Shown: in pieces, positions 44,515 to 56,187 of the stretch | Layout: every line of letters starts with the position of its first letter | How positions within the stretch are numbered: position 1 is the stretch's first letter | The notes under the pieces: model-generated | Databases searched by the model: none | The model's input: the letters and a program-made list of their open reading frames with translations, nothing else | Told to the model about the DNA's origin: nothing | Position numbers and translations under genes: made by a program | Assembly: GCF_029784155.1 (NCBI RefSeq) | Contig: NC_073692.1 | Span: forward strand, 329,859,920 to 329,923,919 | From: Uranotaenia lowii | Lineage: Eukaryota > Arthropoda > Insecta > Diptera > Culicidae | Direction of reading: 5' to 3' | Length of the DNA stretch: 64,000 nucleotides

Positions 44515-45411
44515 AGCATGGGTACGGTATGGGCATGACAGTCACCTGTGACAGTCCTGCCCAAAACTGTCACACCCTGAGCCAACAGTCTGGATGATAT
44601 AATTTTCCAAACAGGAGGCATGAAGGGATGAAAACCGAACTGTCGGTTAGGTTCGCTACAGCATAAAGCACAACATATTCGGCAGCGCAAGTTTTGAGCC
44701 GATTGTTCAGAAGTTCAGATACAGTCTTTGTTACCGAACGTGTGCGATGAAGCTGAAGCGTTTCGATTCGTTACCGACGGTACAGCAGCAAACTGAGTGG
44801 CAAGGCAAACCGATAAAGTTTGTTCGGCAAGGAATAATGCTGTCATAGCAAAGCTGTACTTTTCGGAAGCCTGATTCCGACTTTTGCCTTTCTCCGATCA
44901 TCGACCAACTCCAAGTTTCATCCAACATCCATTCACTTCTTCTTCCAAAAACTTTACTGAGAGTACTATGGCTTGTCGTGATAAAGACATTCTTGATTCC
45001 ACCCACTGTTCTTCGACTGTTCCGTCTGTCGGCAGTTCCGTATGCCCTTTTCACCTCCGGATTCTCCAACCGGCGGACGTCGTATCGACACCAGACTTTC
45101 TCCTCACGCCGTTGGGCACGCTTAATCTCGTCAATGACGAGATCATCAAGAAGACTCCTTCTCCATTTTCTGCGGATGCAGATGTGATCATTTTGATTTT
45201 CTGATCGGCCATCTCGGTAGCGTGTTCTCCTCGAATACCAGAGTAAAGCAGGACTTGGCCGGTCTGTGTCTTGTGTTCTCCACTATAAGACCAACGAACT
45301 TCGCTCAGTTCCAGAAATTCAAGCTTGTGGCGGCCTGATTCTCTAGCAAGTTGAGACAGCTTACCTCGTTGTGCAAGGGTTAAAACGTTCCAAGTTCCAA
45401 TTCGTGTCCGT

Positions 45412-45655
45412 TTTTTTTTTAACGAACGCACACATATAGCATCTCACTGAAACTTCATGTTTTTTTGAAGAGATCTAAATTCTACTTAAGACTAAAACGT
45501 ACATCTTCCAAGAATTTAATTGCTAGCATCGTACTGATGCTAACACCACCAGCCCACAGAAAGAGTACTATGTGTGCCGTGACCGAGACTCGATCCCATG
45601 ACTTCTAGCTTAGAAGACTTGAACGCTATCATCTAGGCCACGGTCGGCAGCGGCG
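45412..45655 (-). mobile_element. tRNA-derived SINE inserted in the LINE
   Basis: On the minus strand it starts CCGACCGTGGCCTAGATGAT (box A), has GGGATCGAGTCTCGG (box B), ends TGTGTGCGTTCGTT and has a run of about 10 A. It is the least diverged of the three copies here relative to the canonical boxes. The A-tail joins the LINE just before the endonuclease RTRIGTWN sequence, so the SINE arrived after the LINE. Confidence 0.85.
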
Positions 45656-46092
45656 GCGGTTTTCATGCTAAAAGTCGTCGCCAAAGTTCCAGGTCGGTCG
45701 TTTCTTTCGGGTTCCGTAACAATTTTATAAATCGGGAGCAGTAGGTTGTTAGCCTAAGATCCCTATCCCGCGATGGGGCTGCCAACTTTGACTTAGCTGG
45801 TGGAAGCCGCATTTCATAAATTCAGCCGCTCGCTGCGAAACAGACGCTGTTTGAGCCGCCCCTGAACTGGAGAACAGACGCTCGGTTGTTGTTGCACGCC
45901 GCCCCTGACCTGGGGAACAGACGCGTGCGGCCACCTTCTCAGTCAGCATGCGCCCAAAGCATCCACCGGGGTTGGGTACCCGATCTCCGCCTAGGTTACT
46001 CGCATTTCAGCCGGTACTACGGGGAGGTTGAGATAGGAGTTGTGAATAAGAGGTGTTATGACCACTATGGGGCTTCGTGTAGCACATTACCC

Positions 46093-47533
46093 TAGGGTTG
46101 CCATCCGTCCCGCAAAAGCGCCTCGCTTTTTTTAGAAAATGTCCCGCCGTCCCGCTTTTTTAAAGAAAACTTATATGGTAGACTAAACCTTCTCCGACTC
46201 ATACACTTCAAAATATTTGGTCCGTGCTTGAGAACACGCTTCTTATAAAATCTCTCCTCAATCATTTTCAACTCCTGTCATTTTTTTCTAATCTTCTTTT
46301 TTCCATGTATAATTTTTTAAACCAGAAATGATCTTAATCAAAGAACATGACATTCACTGAGAAGTCTGTAGAAATTAAAAAGATAACTCTTTTTTGAAGT
46401 TTCACTGACTTACATTGGAAAACCTCAATTTAAGTTCATTGGTTCAACACAGAAATTCATTCAAATACCAATAATGATTTTTTCACAAAATTAGCAGCAT
46501 TTTTCTTCAAAGTTTATAAAAGACAAGACAATTCGCTTAGTTCTTTGCATTGAAGGATGCCTGAATATTTTTCAGACATACCTGGACCGGGCGAATCTGG
46601 CAAGTTTATTTTAAATCCTGCAAAACCGGGCATCTGATTGCAAAATTTTCAACCTAAAATCTAGGCAATATCAAAACAAATTTGGTCAAAACCACAGAAT
46701 TATTCAATAAAAATCAAAAGAACTTCACTTGAAAATATATTTTTACATCAATATTCATCGTATTTTAGGCTTCCAAAAATGGGTTCATGATTATTTAGAT
46801 TTAACTTGCTAAAAAAAATCTTTTTTGAATGCAAAAATAGGATAGGTTATAGTAACAAAGTTTTAGTTTTTTTTTGTTCAATTTTGGAAGTACAGTGAAT
46901 TAATCTGTGCAAAATCCTGGCATTTTTCTACGAAATCCGGGCAACCGGGCCGGACCAAACTTTTCTTAAATTTTGTGTCAAATATTCGGGCAAGTCCGGG
47001 TAAAACCCGGGCAATCCGGCAAGCTGATTATAGCATCACCTTACCAATTGTGTTCAGTTACGCGTTTTTTAAGCACTTTAATATTTTTCTATTGAAGAAA
47101 ATATTCTGTAAGTTGCTTCCAAATGTAATCCTAGCAGAATCCCTTGAATGTAAAGCTTAAGGAAAAAGTCGATTGCCGGATAAAATATAACTGGACTATC
47201 GATCGAAATAAAATAAACTATTTTCAATCAAACAATGAATGAATGGACAGTATACATCAAATAAACTTGGTAGATTTATCAAAAACGGCCGATTAAAAAT
47301 ACAAAAAACTATTTTAAATTTAGGATTTTCAATTGCTCTGAACTACAATATTTTCGACTGAAGAGTTCGCAGTTGGAAATTTTCTTAAGAATTCAATATT
47401 TTAAACAATTTCAAATACATTTTTGAAGAATTAAGTTTTTAAGATGTTTTAAAATGTCCCGCTTTTTTCGGCGATGTCCCGCTTTTTTTTCCTAAAATGT
47501 CCCGCTATTTTCTAAAAGTATTTGGTAAGCCTA
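46093..47533. mobile_element. hAT-like element, 1.4 kb
   Basis: The termini are TAGGGTTGCCATCC and the complement TAGGCTTACCAAAT, flanked by CATTACCC / CATTATCC (8 bp, one mismatch). GTCCCGC.TTTTT motifs are clustered at both ends. The interior is non-coding. A nested block (about 46558-47022) is bounded by CCGGGC/GCCCGG-rich inverted sequence and may be another MITE. The left boundary abuts the LINE 5' region directly. Confidence 0.75.
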
Positions 47534-47984
47534 CATTATCCACCATTTGCAAGCCACGAAATATGAATTTTTTAAACCCATGGTAAAGGCTCCAAAGTAG
47601 GGCAAATAGCACTATCTTTGATGTTTTTGAAGGAAATTCTAAACTTTGTATTGATACAAACAAAACTTACAGAAAACTTGAAAAATAATGGCGTATATTC
47701 AGAAAACTTGTGTGTTTCATCAAGATTGGTAGATTTGTACAAAAAACTAGATCTCTTAATTCGTCTGAAAAACTTTATTATCATTAAATACGCTATCTGT
47801 AAGTTTTGTTTTATAAGAAGAAAAATATCGTTATCAAAAATGTTCAACATATAATGATCTACAACTTTTGTAAAAACGCCACTTAAATCAGACGTGTTAT
47901 ATAAAAGATGGCTGTTTTATTTTACTTATACTCCGCATGAGACTTGCGCATACTCGGAGTATTTGAGCGACAAGTGTTAAGAAC
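47534..47984. other. Intergenic, no recognised feature
   Basis: AT-rich spacer. Two overlapping short open frames on opposite strands show no domain. Confidence 0.5.
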
Positions 47985-48195
47985 ATTTTTTTGCGGCGTG
48001 CAGTACCAGAAGCTGAGGAAGGCTGGATGAATACGCTGGGCAGGACATGTTGCGAGAAAGCCGGACAACTGTTCTGCAAAACAGGTGACGAGCAGGGGCG
48101 CAACGAGTGAAGTGGTTAGACCAAATGGAGCGTGTACCGTCGTATGTGGGATGCCCGAGAAAATTGAGAATGGTTGCCATGGACTGAGTAAATTG
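47985..48195 (+). pseudogene. LINE ORF2 C-terminal fragment
   Basis: The frame IRWAGHVARKPDNCSAKQV resembles the RWAGHVAR...DN...K motif near the C-terminus of APE-type LINE ORF2 proteins in insects. It is a short, diverged and isolated fragment; it could be the tail of the element at 43280-46092 only if rearranged, since the strand is opposite. Confidence 0.6.
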
Positions 48196-49462
48196 AAGGA
48201 ATGTAAAAAAGCGAGATATTCTTCCAACTAATTAATTTCTTATTCCATTTATTTCTAGCTGAACTTTTGTCATAGTATGAATCCCTTAGTCCATTCCATC
48301 TAATTCAAAAGCAATAAACACGATCCAGCTTCAATGTGTCTTACAAACTGAAGTCGAACAAGGCACTCGATTCCCCATCCTTCCCGAGGTACAGCTGCTA
48401 AGCGGTTCAAGTTCCGATAATTGCATATAATTGAGCAAATAGAGTGATTTATAGTGGTATTTTCGCGCCTTCAATAGCTTGGTGTACTTGAGCAAGCTGG
48501 CTCTCTACCCATCAGCTTTAAGCAACTCGTCGGAACGGCACGATTATCGTGAACATCTTTTCTGCTGCTACTTACCACGTGCAGTTTGCTCGCTTGTATT
48601 GAACTTTTCCGAAGTGTGGGGGAGAGGCGGCAGTGAATAAATTTTGCTAAGAAAAACACTTGGACGATAAAATTACCGATCATTGGTAGTTAAATTAGAG
48701 CATTTTGCAAGACACTTCTCCCAACCGGATAAGGAAAAAACGGCCTTCCAGTTAAACCCATAAATAACACTGTTCGCTAAAATATTCATTGAGTCTAATT
48801 TGGAAGTAATTTATTGATTATTTGAAACGATTATCCTATTGGCGTGGCATCGATTGACCTACGGTATGAAAAATCTTCCCCTAGCTCGAGGATGTTGCTT
48901 CCAAACGATACGGGAGATAATGTTTTGCAGATTATTTAGTTACGCTGTAGCAGGTTTCCGGAAAAGCTGGTCCCACCGATGCTGGTCTTTGATTTTCTCA
49001 ATCTATGCTGCTCATGTATCAAATGGGGAAACAAATATCCAGAAGGGTGCCATTAACTGAATTACGCGTCGATTGTTGGTTTTGTCTGTGTGAGGTTCAA
49101 TGGCAGCTCAAAGGAGGCAAAAAAAACGGGCGATGAGGAAAAACTGATACCTACTACCACAGATTGAGATTTAGTACCTTTGGTTCGATCACGATTGCTA
49201 AACCGGATACCGGTCGGTAGTCGTTTCATTAGCAGACGCAGACACGTTTGAAGAAGATTTATTTATTGTCTTTTTGAATTAAAACGATGATTGAGTTAAG
49301 AGTTGTTTTTTTCGAGCGGAGCGGACTTTGATCTTGACCAGAGGCTACTTTTCCTAGATTTAGTTCATTGAAAATCCATCATTCATCAAAGAATTGTGGT
49401 TTATTGATTTTTAATTACTTAACTTTTAATAATTCGACGTTTATGGGTTGTTTGATATTTAT
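48196..49462. other. Intergenic, no recognised feature
   Basis: Mixed-composition unique-looking DNA with short open frames only. Nothing recognised. Confidence 0.45.
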
Positions 49463-49580
49463 CGTATATGGTATATCGTATATCGTTTATCGTTTATCAT
49501 ATATAGTATATCGTATATCGTGTATCGTTTATCATGTATTGTACATCGTATATCGTATATGTATCGTATATCGTATATCG
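49463..49580. repeat. 7-bp satellite (CGTATAT/CGTTTAT), left part
   Basis: Interspersed CGTATAT and CGTTTAT heptamers in the same strand orientation as the larger array at 51047-51735. It ends exactly where the fold-back element starts. Confidence 0.85.
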
Positions 49581-51011
49581 TATGCTAGGTTAATGGCATT
49601 GCGGTGAACTTTTTACGACGAAAATTCTTGATAGAAGAATTAAAGATTGAAATTAAATGACGGATAGATAAAGCAGATGCTTAGTAGGAGAAAATGTATA
49701 AAAGTTGACAATGAGCCAAGAGCATATTTTTATGGAAAGCTTCAAAGGTGCGTTCTAGACCCTTTGTCCCGCATCAATTGAATGGCTGGGAGAAGTAATA
49801 GCGAGATGCGCAATTACGTTCACCCATACATCCAACCCGACGGATTGGCAAAGCACGTGCTTCCCAAGCAACCAAAAGTCACATATTTACTTGAATGAAG
49901 GCTTTGAAAGTTACATGTTGGCTGACCAAGAGAATCAACTGCCCAATTCCCTTTAGTGAACAATATGTACTCGTTAACGAACTTGAAAGTGGCAAAAGTG
50001 ATCAGTATGTACGTTGTATGTGACTTGTTTTGCCCAATTCGCATGAGTGATCTATATGTACTCATTAACTACCTTGAAAGTTGCATAAGTGATTTATACG
50101 TACGTTATACGGGACTTAAGGCACATAAAGGACACAAAAGTGCTCAAAACGGGATTTGGTAAGTCACATAAAGGATACAAAAGTGCTCAGAACGGTATTT
50201 GGTAAGTCACCAAAAGTGCATTGGTGTGCTTTCAAAATCAAATCACCACTTCGAGCTTTAGTTTCAGTTTGAACAACATCTAGGCGTGGTCTTGTGGTAG
50301 CGTGTTCGATTCTCACCACAAAGGTCGGGGTTCGATCCCCAAGCCGGGCAAGCTTTTTTCAATTAGTAATTTGGTACTTGAGAGACCATTCTGATACGAT
50401 ATATGTAGGAAATGTAAGAAAGAAGCAATTGAGCAATTTGTCGAGTTTGGAACTCGTTCGTGGCATCATGGCGGCATAGTAAATAATCAAGAGAAGGTGA
50501 TATGAACCGAAGCCAAAGGTGCAGTTGAGATAGAGAAAGTTTTTTTTGCTCATTTTTCGATTTTTTGGAAGCTGAATTAAAAGGCCACTGGAAGCTGAAT
50601 AGAAGATCATTAAGACTTGTTTTGGAACTTGAAAGTATCAATAAGAACTTCAATTTTGAGCTGCATACAACGTACTTCATATCAATGATGGGGCTGAGTA
50701 AGCGTTTTTTTACCTGTTTTATGAGACTTTTGGTTGCTTGGGTTCCCAATCCATCGGGTTGTATGTATGGGTAAACGTAATTCCGCCTCTCGCTATTACT
50801 TCTCCCAGCCATTCAATTGATGCGGGACACAGGGTCTAGAACTCAGCTTTGAAGCTTTCCATAAAATATACTCTTGGCTCATTTTCAACTTCTATACATT
50901 TTCTCCTACTAAGCATCTGCTTTATCTATCCGTCATTTAATTTCTATCTTTAACTCTTCTATCAAGAATTTTCGTCGTAAAAGTTCACCGCAATGCCATT
51001 AACATAGCATA
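49581..51011. mobile_element. Fold-back element with ~300-bp inverted arms
   Basis: The left arm (49581-49884) starts TATGCTAGGTTAATGGCATT. The right arm (50720-51011) is its complement (TATGCTATGTTAATGGCATT), with few mismatches along about 300 bp. The 835-bp loop holds two ~90-bp tandem units (TATGTACTCGTTAACGAACT / TATGTACTCATTAACTACCT), two ~45-bp units (AAAGTGCTCA.AACGG) and a tRNA-like sequence. No transposase. It sits between two blocks of a 7-bp satellite that keep the same orientation, so it apparently inserted into that satellite. Confidence 0.85.
50283..50350 (+). ncRNA. tRNA-like Pol III sequence inside the fold-back element
   Basis: It starts GGCGTGGTCTTGTGGTAGCG (box A-like TGG..TGTGGTAGC) and has GGGGTTCGATCCCC (perfect box B), then AAGCCGGGCA and TTTTTT at 50353-50358. 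The inner T-stem pairs, but its outer pairs and the acceptor stem do not, so this is a tRNA-derived pseudogene or SINE head and not a confident tRNA gene. Confidence 0.5.
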
Positions 51012-51046
51012 AAATAATAATCAACGGTGACTATTCGTTAAAAAGA

Positions 51047-51735
51047 ATATATCGTATATTGTGTATCGTATATCGTTTATCGTTTATCGTATATCGTATA
51101 TCGTATATCGTATATCGTATATCGTATATCGTATATCGTATATCGTATATCGTATATCGTATATCGTATATCGTATATCGTATATCGTATATCGTATATC
51201 ATATATCGTATATCGTATATCGTATATCGTATATCGTATATCGTATATCGTATATCGTATATCATATATCGTATATTGTATATCGTATATCGTTTATCGT
51301 TTATCGTGTATCGTTTATCTTTTATCTCGTATCTCGTATCGTGTATCGTTTATCGTTTATCGTTTATCGTTTATCGTTTATCGTTTATCGTTTATCGTTT
51401 ATCGTTTATCGTTTATCGTTTATCGTTTATCGTTTATCGTTTATCGTTTATCGTTTATCGTTTATCGTTTATCGTTTATCGTTTATCGTTTATCGTTTAT
51501 CGTTTATCGTTTATCGTTTATCGTTTATCGTTTATCGTTTATCGTTTATCGTTTATCGTTTATCGTTTATCGTTTATCGTTTATCGTTTATCGTTTATCG
51601 TTTATCGTTTATCGTTTATCGTTTATCGTTTATCGTTTATCGTTTATCGTTTATCGTTTATCGTTTATCGTTTATCGTTTATCGTTTATCGTTTATCGTT
51701 TATCGTTTATCGTTTATCGTTTATCTTTTATCGTT
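51047..51735. repeat. 7-bp satellite in two homogeneous blocks
   Basis: About 30 copies of CGTATAT (to about 51290) switch, through a short mixed zone, to about 55 copies of CGTTTAT. Each block is nearly pure. The heptamer period leaves all forward frames open (IVYRISY, IVYRLSF repeats); the 177-295 codon frames are artefacts. Confidence 0.97.
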
Positions 51736-54159
51736 CCTCGAAACTCTGCGTAATGAAGCTCGAGTTCGCCCTGGTAAATATTGGCTTGAGATCTCTTTAC
51801 TTTCTGTAACCAACATAAAACTTATACTATACAGGAAGCTAAAAGCAGCTCCAATAACGTTGTTTTGTCATAGAATCAAGTCTATTATGCCTGAAAGCTA
51901 CCGGAAAATAAAGATGATCACGAAAGTTGTCAGGACTACCAGCTAATGGACCCTAATTGCACTGACTAAGCGCTCTGGCGGGAACAAAAAGGTTCCTATT
52001 CTACACTGAGCTACAGGTAGCTTCAAACCCATTAACCTCGCGCTAAATAATCTCAATAGAATTCATTTAAAAATTAACACCTCTCACCATAGGCGAGACG
52101 CCCGGAGAACGATCATTTATGAGCTTTTAGTTGATAGCTCCCGATGATGGTTCTGTACACATCACTTCAATATCCGAGTTGCAACTGGTTTTGAAAAATT
52201 CCTTTCAGTTGCCTGTCTATTCGGATCAGTGGCGGTCGAAGCGATCTGTCCTAATAACATCCATAAACAAACGGCGAACCTTTGCCGGCAAAAAAGCCAT
52301 TCGGACATCCAGTATCAACTTTGTCAATGAGAAGAAGTTCGGGAGGTTTTTATATCTGTTTTTTTTTCTTACACACTGAACGGGGTGTGGCAGCCAGCAA
52401 ATAACTAATACTGGACGAACAATCGGTCCTTCTCAGCAAGGAATCCGATCCGAGATGATGTCGTCCGGTCAGACGGGGAGCAAATATTTGAAGTGCGGGA
52501 ATGGGATTAAGATGTTGAGAGTGGTATAGGTTTTCGGAATGATTAGGCTTTGAAGTTGAACGAAAGAGTTCATTATAACTTAAAAAATTGGAAACTTGTG
52601 AGCTGCTTTTGTCATAGAGTGATTGGGCATTGATCTAAACCTTGAACATTTCATTATTTTAGAGAAATAATTCCAACGAAATTTTAAAAAAAGAATTGAC
52701 CCCAGTCATGAGAATATTTCATGTTAGAAGAATATGAAATTAAGCCAAATAATTTCAGACACAATCGATGTTTACATCTTTTTGATAATTGACCTTATCT
52801 CGTTAACACTTAAAAATATAATTTTACAGTTGTATACGAAAACAGAAAAAATATGAAATCTCACATCTTCATCACATCCGACTCATGATGGTAATTGCTC
52901 GATTAATCACCATTACACCTTCAATAAGTCGTGAAATTTAATAAGTTCGCAAGATGTGCTATTGTATTCGATTGTTTATACCTAACGACACGGCAAACGA
53001 GAAAACACCTCCTCCGAAAAGGGAAATTATCTGTATAAACATTACAGTCATCCGGTTGTGTGAGTTGAAAGTCTTTACGCCTTTCGAGAAAGGAGACGCT
53101 TCCGTTTATGGTTTGCTAACTATAGCATATCGCTTTCCTCTGCTGTGCAGCTGTGAATTCGAATCGCGCAAAACACTCGGCTTTCACCGCGAGCTTATCA
53201 GGGCCATGACAAGTCTCCCCACTTGAATTCTACGCGCTAAATCTCTACTCCTCGCGTAGGTAGGCCCAGTTGGCGTAACTCTCGCAAAACCCATGCGAAA
53301 TGCCACACGCTGCTATTCAGAAACAATAAAAGCAGTGAAATTTTAATATTCAATTTATTCATTGCTTATATTGTACGGGAGTCGTTCGGCTGACAGTTTT
53401 CCCGATGCAGTAGCAGTGCTCCTTCAGACAAAACGCAGATAAAACGTAAGACAAAACCTCGTCCGCACACCTAAAAGAAATCCGTAGCATTTCGCTTTAA
53501 AATCGCAAACGTCAGCTCGAAACGCGAAGACCCCTGCTGCGGAAATCACTTGTGGAACAATCTCTGCAGCAACTCACAGCACCATTTACCTGCCAAGAGC
53601 ATTTTTCGCGAGATTTGTCCCTCTACATTCCGTTCGGAGTTGGTGTTTGGTGGTGGGAATTCGGAACCACGTGCGGCCATACCGTTGCTGCCGATTGCTT
53701 GCATTCAGTCGAGTGGACGGCGCGGGGAGGATCACACCCGGTTTAGCCATTCTCCCAACTGACAGAAGTTCTCTTCCGCACTTGCCATTATTTGTATATG
53801 GTCTAGATTAAAGAAGACAAATACTCTTCACACCACGAGGGTGACCATTGGAGCGATTTCTCTGCAGGCGGCTATTCCTGTATCCTAGGGTGGTAAGAAA
53901 TGGGAAGAAATATACCTTGACAGAATTTGATTAATTCTATAGTTTGGTAAATTTATTAAAGATGTAAAGTTGAAATTTACGAACGGATAAGTTTTATCCA
54001 AAAAGTTTTTCAAGAGATGGGACTGGGCTGGTGCTGGACCCTCGGACCAGTTTTGGGCGATTCATCATCGAGACAGGTGTTGACTTCGGGAAGGATCCGG
54101 ATCCATTTAAAGCTAAGTGTTTTTTTTTATTTCTTCGACTTAGTTGCTTAGAGAAAGTT
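51736..54159. other. Intergenic, no recognised feature
   Basis: Several short plus-strand open frames (52131-52379, 52954-53226, 53550-53762) lie in GC-richer patches, but none has a domain, and those at 53550-53762 overlap in two frames. AGTTTGGTAAATTTATTAAA near 53941 recurs near 58252, a short dispersed repeat. No gene is called. Confidence 0.4.
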
Positions 54160-54442
54160 CACTGGTGTTGGGAAAAAGTAGTAGAAATTTTGACATTTTG
54201 AAAACTTTACCATGCAAAAATGTTTTCAAGATCTCTGGGCGTTGTATTTTTATACAGCACTGTTTCTATTTCAGCCGTATGTGATAGAAAAATTGCTATT
54301 TTTGCATCACAGCATGCGAGAATACAACACGTGTTGTAGAAAAAGTTGAAGGCCACAGATCTTGAAAATGTTTTTGTATGGCAAAATTTTCAAAATGTGC
54401 AAAAAGTGACAAAATTTCTACCACTTTTTCCCAACACCAGTG
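54160..54442. mobile_element. Small palindromic MITE, 283 bp
   Basis: CACTGGTGTTGGGAAAAAGT at the left is complementary to the right end, and the similarity continues about 90 bp inward on each side (AGAAATTTTG.CA, AAAATGTTTTCAAGATCT). No target duplication was found. Confidence 0.7.
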
Positions 54443-54828
54443 AATTTGCTCTAAATTGTTAAGTAAACAAGTATAATTGCTACTATGAAATTTTTGAGTA
54501 AAGATGAAATATTTCCATGGACATACACCAATAGTTTCTTTAAAATTTTATGCAAAACATATTTTAAAATAGCATTTATTCAGGAGCTTTTGCAGAAAAT
54601 GCGTAAACAGTTGCAAATATACTTTTTGATAAGCATTGACATTTTATTTTCTTTCGTTAGAAAAGTTCAATAACGGTTATTGTGAACATAAAATTTAAAC
54701 CTTTGGTAAATATTTTTATTATTAATTTGAATTAAAACGATTTTCTTGCGATTGTAGGTTTCGGTTACATTAACAGTTGCTGTTGATATGCTGTGGGATA
54801 TTTGAGAATCTTTTGATATAATAACATA
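54443..54828. other. AT-rich spacer, no recognised feature
   Basis: Nothing recognised between the two inverted-repeat elements. Confidence 0.5.
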
Positions 54829-56019
54829 CACTGCCGGCCAAAAGTTTGGGATCACCCGCTAAAAAACATGCAAATTTTGATCGTTCATATCTCAGCCGTC
54901 TTAGGGCATATTGCAAATCTTTTGAACTCATTTGAAAGATAATGAGCAATAGCTATTTCGGAGTTATTTTGCCCAGAAATAATGTTTTAGTTTTGCACCT
55001 AAAACTTAACCTAAAGTTAGAGCATTTTTGAAAAAACGCACTCAATATTCAAAGCCGATCATCTCGCGATAGGGTGGACAAAATTTCAAAATTTGAGTTG
55101 CATTAGAATCCTTATTCTATACTTCTCAAAACACAATCAAAAAATTTTGTGCAAAAATTTAAGAATGTACTTTTAATTAATAAAATAGACACTTAAGTTA
55201 TCGTCCAAAAGTTTGGGATCACCCCTAGTATGGTGTATCGACCAAAAGCTTGGGATCATTTTTTCAAAAACATGCAAATTTATTTCATTCATATCTTTCT
55301 CATCTAACATCGTATTGCAGATCTGAAGGGTGCATTTGAAAGCTTAGGAATCGTTGTTTTTTCATAAATTCATTCAAAAATTATATTTTAAATCCATAAC
55401 CATAAAAAATTCACAATCATAAGTGTGAATTTTCAAAAAAACAATTAATTTCAAGTAAATTGTTTATGGTTTTCACTTTAAAATATAATTTTTGTATAAA
55501 TTTATGGAAAAACAACAATTCCTAAGCTTTCAAATGCAGCCTTCAGATCTGCAATACGATGTTAGATGAGAAAGATATGAATGAGATAAATTTGCATGTT
55601 TTTGGCCAATACACCATACTGAGGGGTGATCCCAAACTTTTGGACGATAACTTAAGTGTCTATTTTATTAATTAAAAGTACATTCTTAAATTTTTGCACA
55701 AAATTTTTTGATTGTATTTTGAGAAGTATAGAATAAGGATTCTAATGCAACCCAAATTTTGAAATTTGGTCCACCCTATCGCGAGATGATCGGCTTTGAA
55801 TATTGAGTGCGTTTTTTTGAAAATGCTCTAACTTTAGGTTAAGTTTTAGGTGCAAAACTAAAACATTATTTATGGGCAAAATACCTCCGAAATAGCTATT
55901 GCTCATTATCTTTCAAATGAGATCAGAAGATTTGCAATATGTCCTAAGACGGCTGAGATATGAACGATCAAAATTTGCATGTTTTTAGGCGAGTGATCCC
56001 AAACTTTTGGCCGGCAGTG
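54829..56019. mobile_element. 1.2-kb palindromic Tc1/mariner-type element
   Basis: The ends are CACTGCCGGCCAAAAGTTTG and its exact complement, flanked by TA at 54827-54828 and 56020-56021. The two arms are complementary almost base for base up to the centre near 55420 (TTCACAATCATAAGTGTGAA). Each arm contains three spaced copies of the CAAAAG.TTGGGATCA motif (outer end and near 55207 and 55240 in the left arm). The TA duplication and terminus fit Tc1/mariner. No transposase. Confidence 0.9.
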
Positions 56020-56187
56020 TATAGTGTAAAGAACCTTTCCGGTTCGACCGCGGATGATGCAGCTTTTCCAGGGAAACCTCTCAATTACTTAAACTACATC
56101 TGGAAAAAATTGTGAACTGTTTTGATTTTTTTTTTTTTTTTGAAATTTTTATTGAAACTACTAATACTTGAGGTTTTAAGGAGCGTG
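56020..56187. other. Short spacer between elements
   Basis: Nothing recognised. Confidence 0.5.

Larger units (their letters stand above)
43280..46092 (-). pseudogene. APE-type LINE remnant with reverse-transcriptase core deleted
   Basis: Minus-strand order. First, a GC-rich 5' region with two GCGTCTGTTC.CCAG.TCAGGGGCGGC units (45850-45925). Next, after a SINE insertion, RTRIGTWNVLTLAQRGKLSQ (45411 leftwards), the start of an APE endonuclease with its WNV motif. A degenerate linker follows (44870-45070), then RRLSGARTNARVPLKDRAGQ, LKRRTEHLKQLF and SNKAPGIDCIPAEMLEANPS (43900-43560), the RT fingers. RT resumes with LAQRQQDM and ANLKINVGKT, past the YADD palm. The catalytic DD and several hundred residues are missing, and stops occur. 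The element is dead. Clade not assigned; 44300-44700 may be an insertion. Confidence 0.85.

Noticed and set aside
50283..50350. Functional tRNA gene
   Set aside because: Boxes A and B are good, but the acceptor stem and outer T-stem do not pair, and it lies in a fold-back transposon.
51059..51946. 177-295-codon frames of IVYRISY / IVYRLSF repeats
   Set aside because: Product of a 7-bp satellite cycling through the frames; not a protein.
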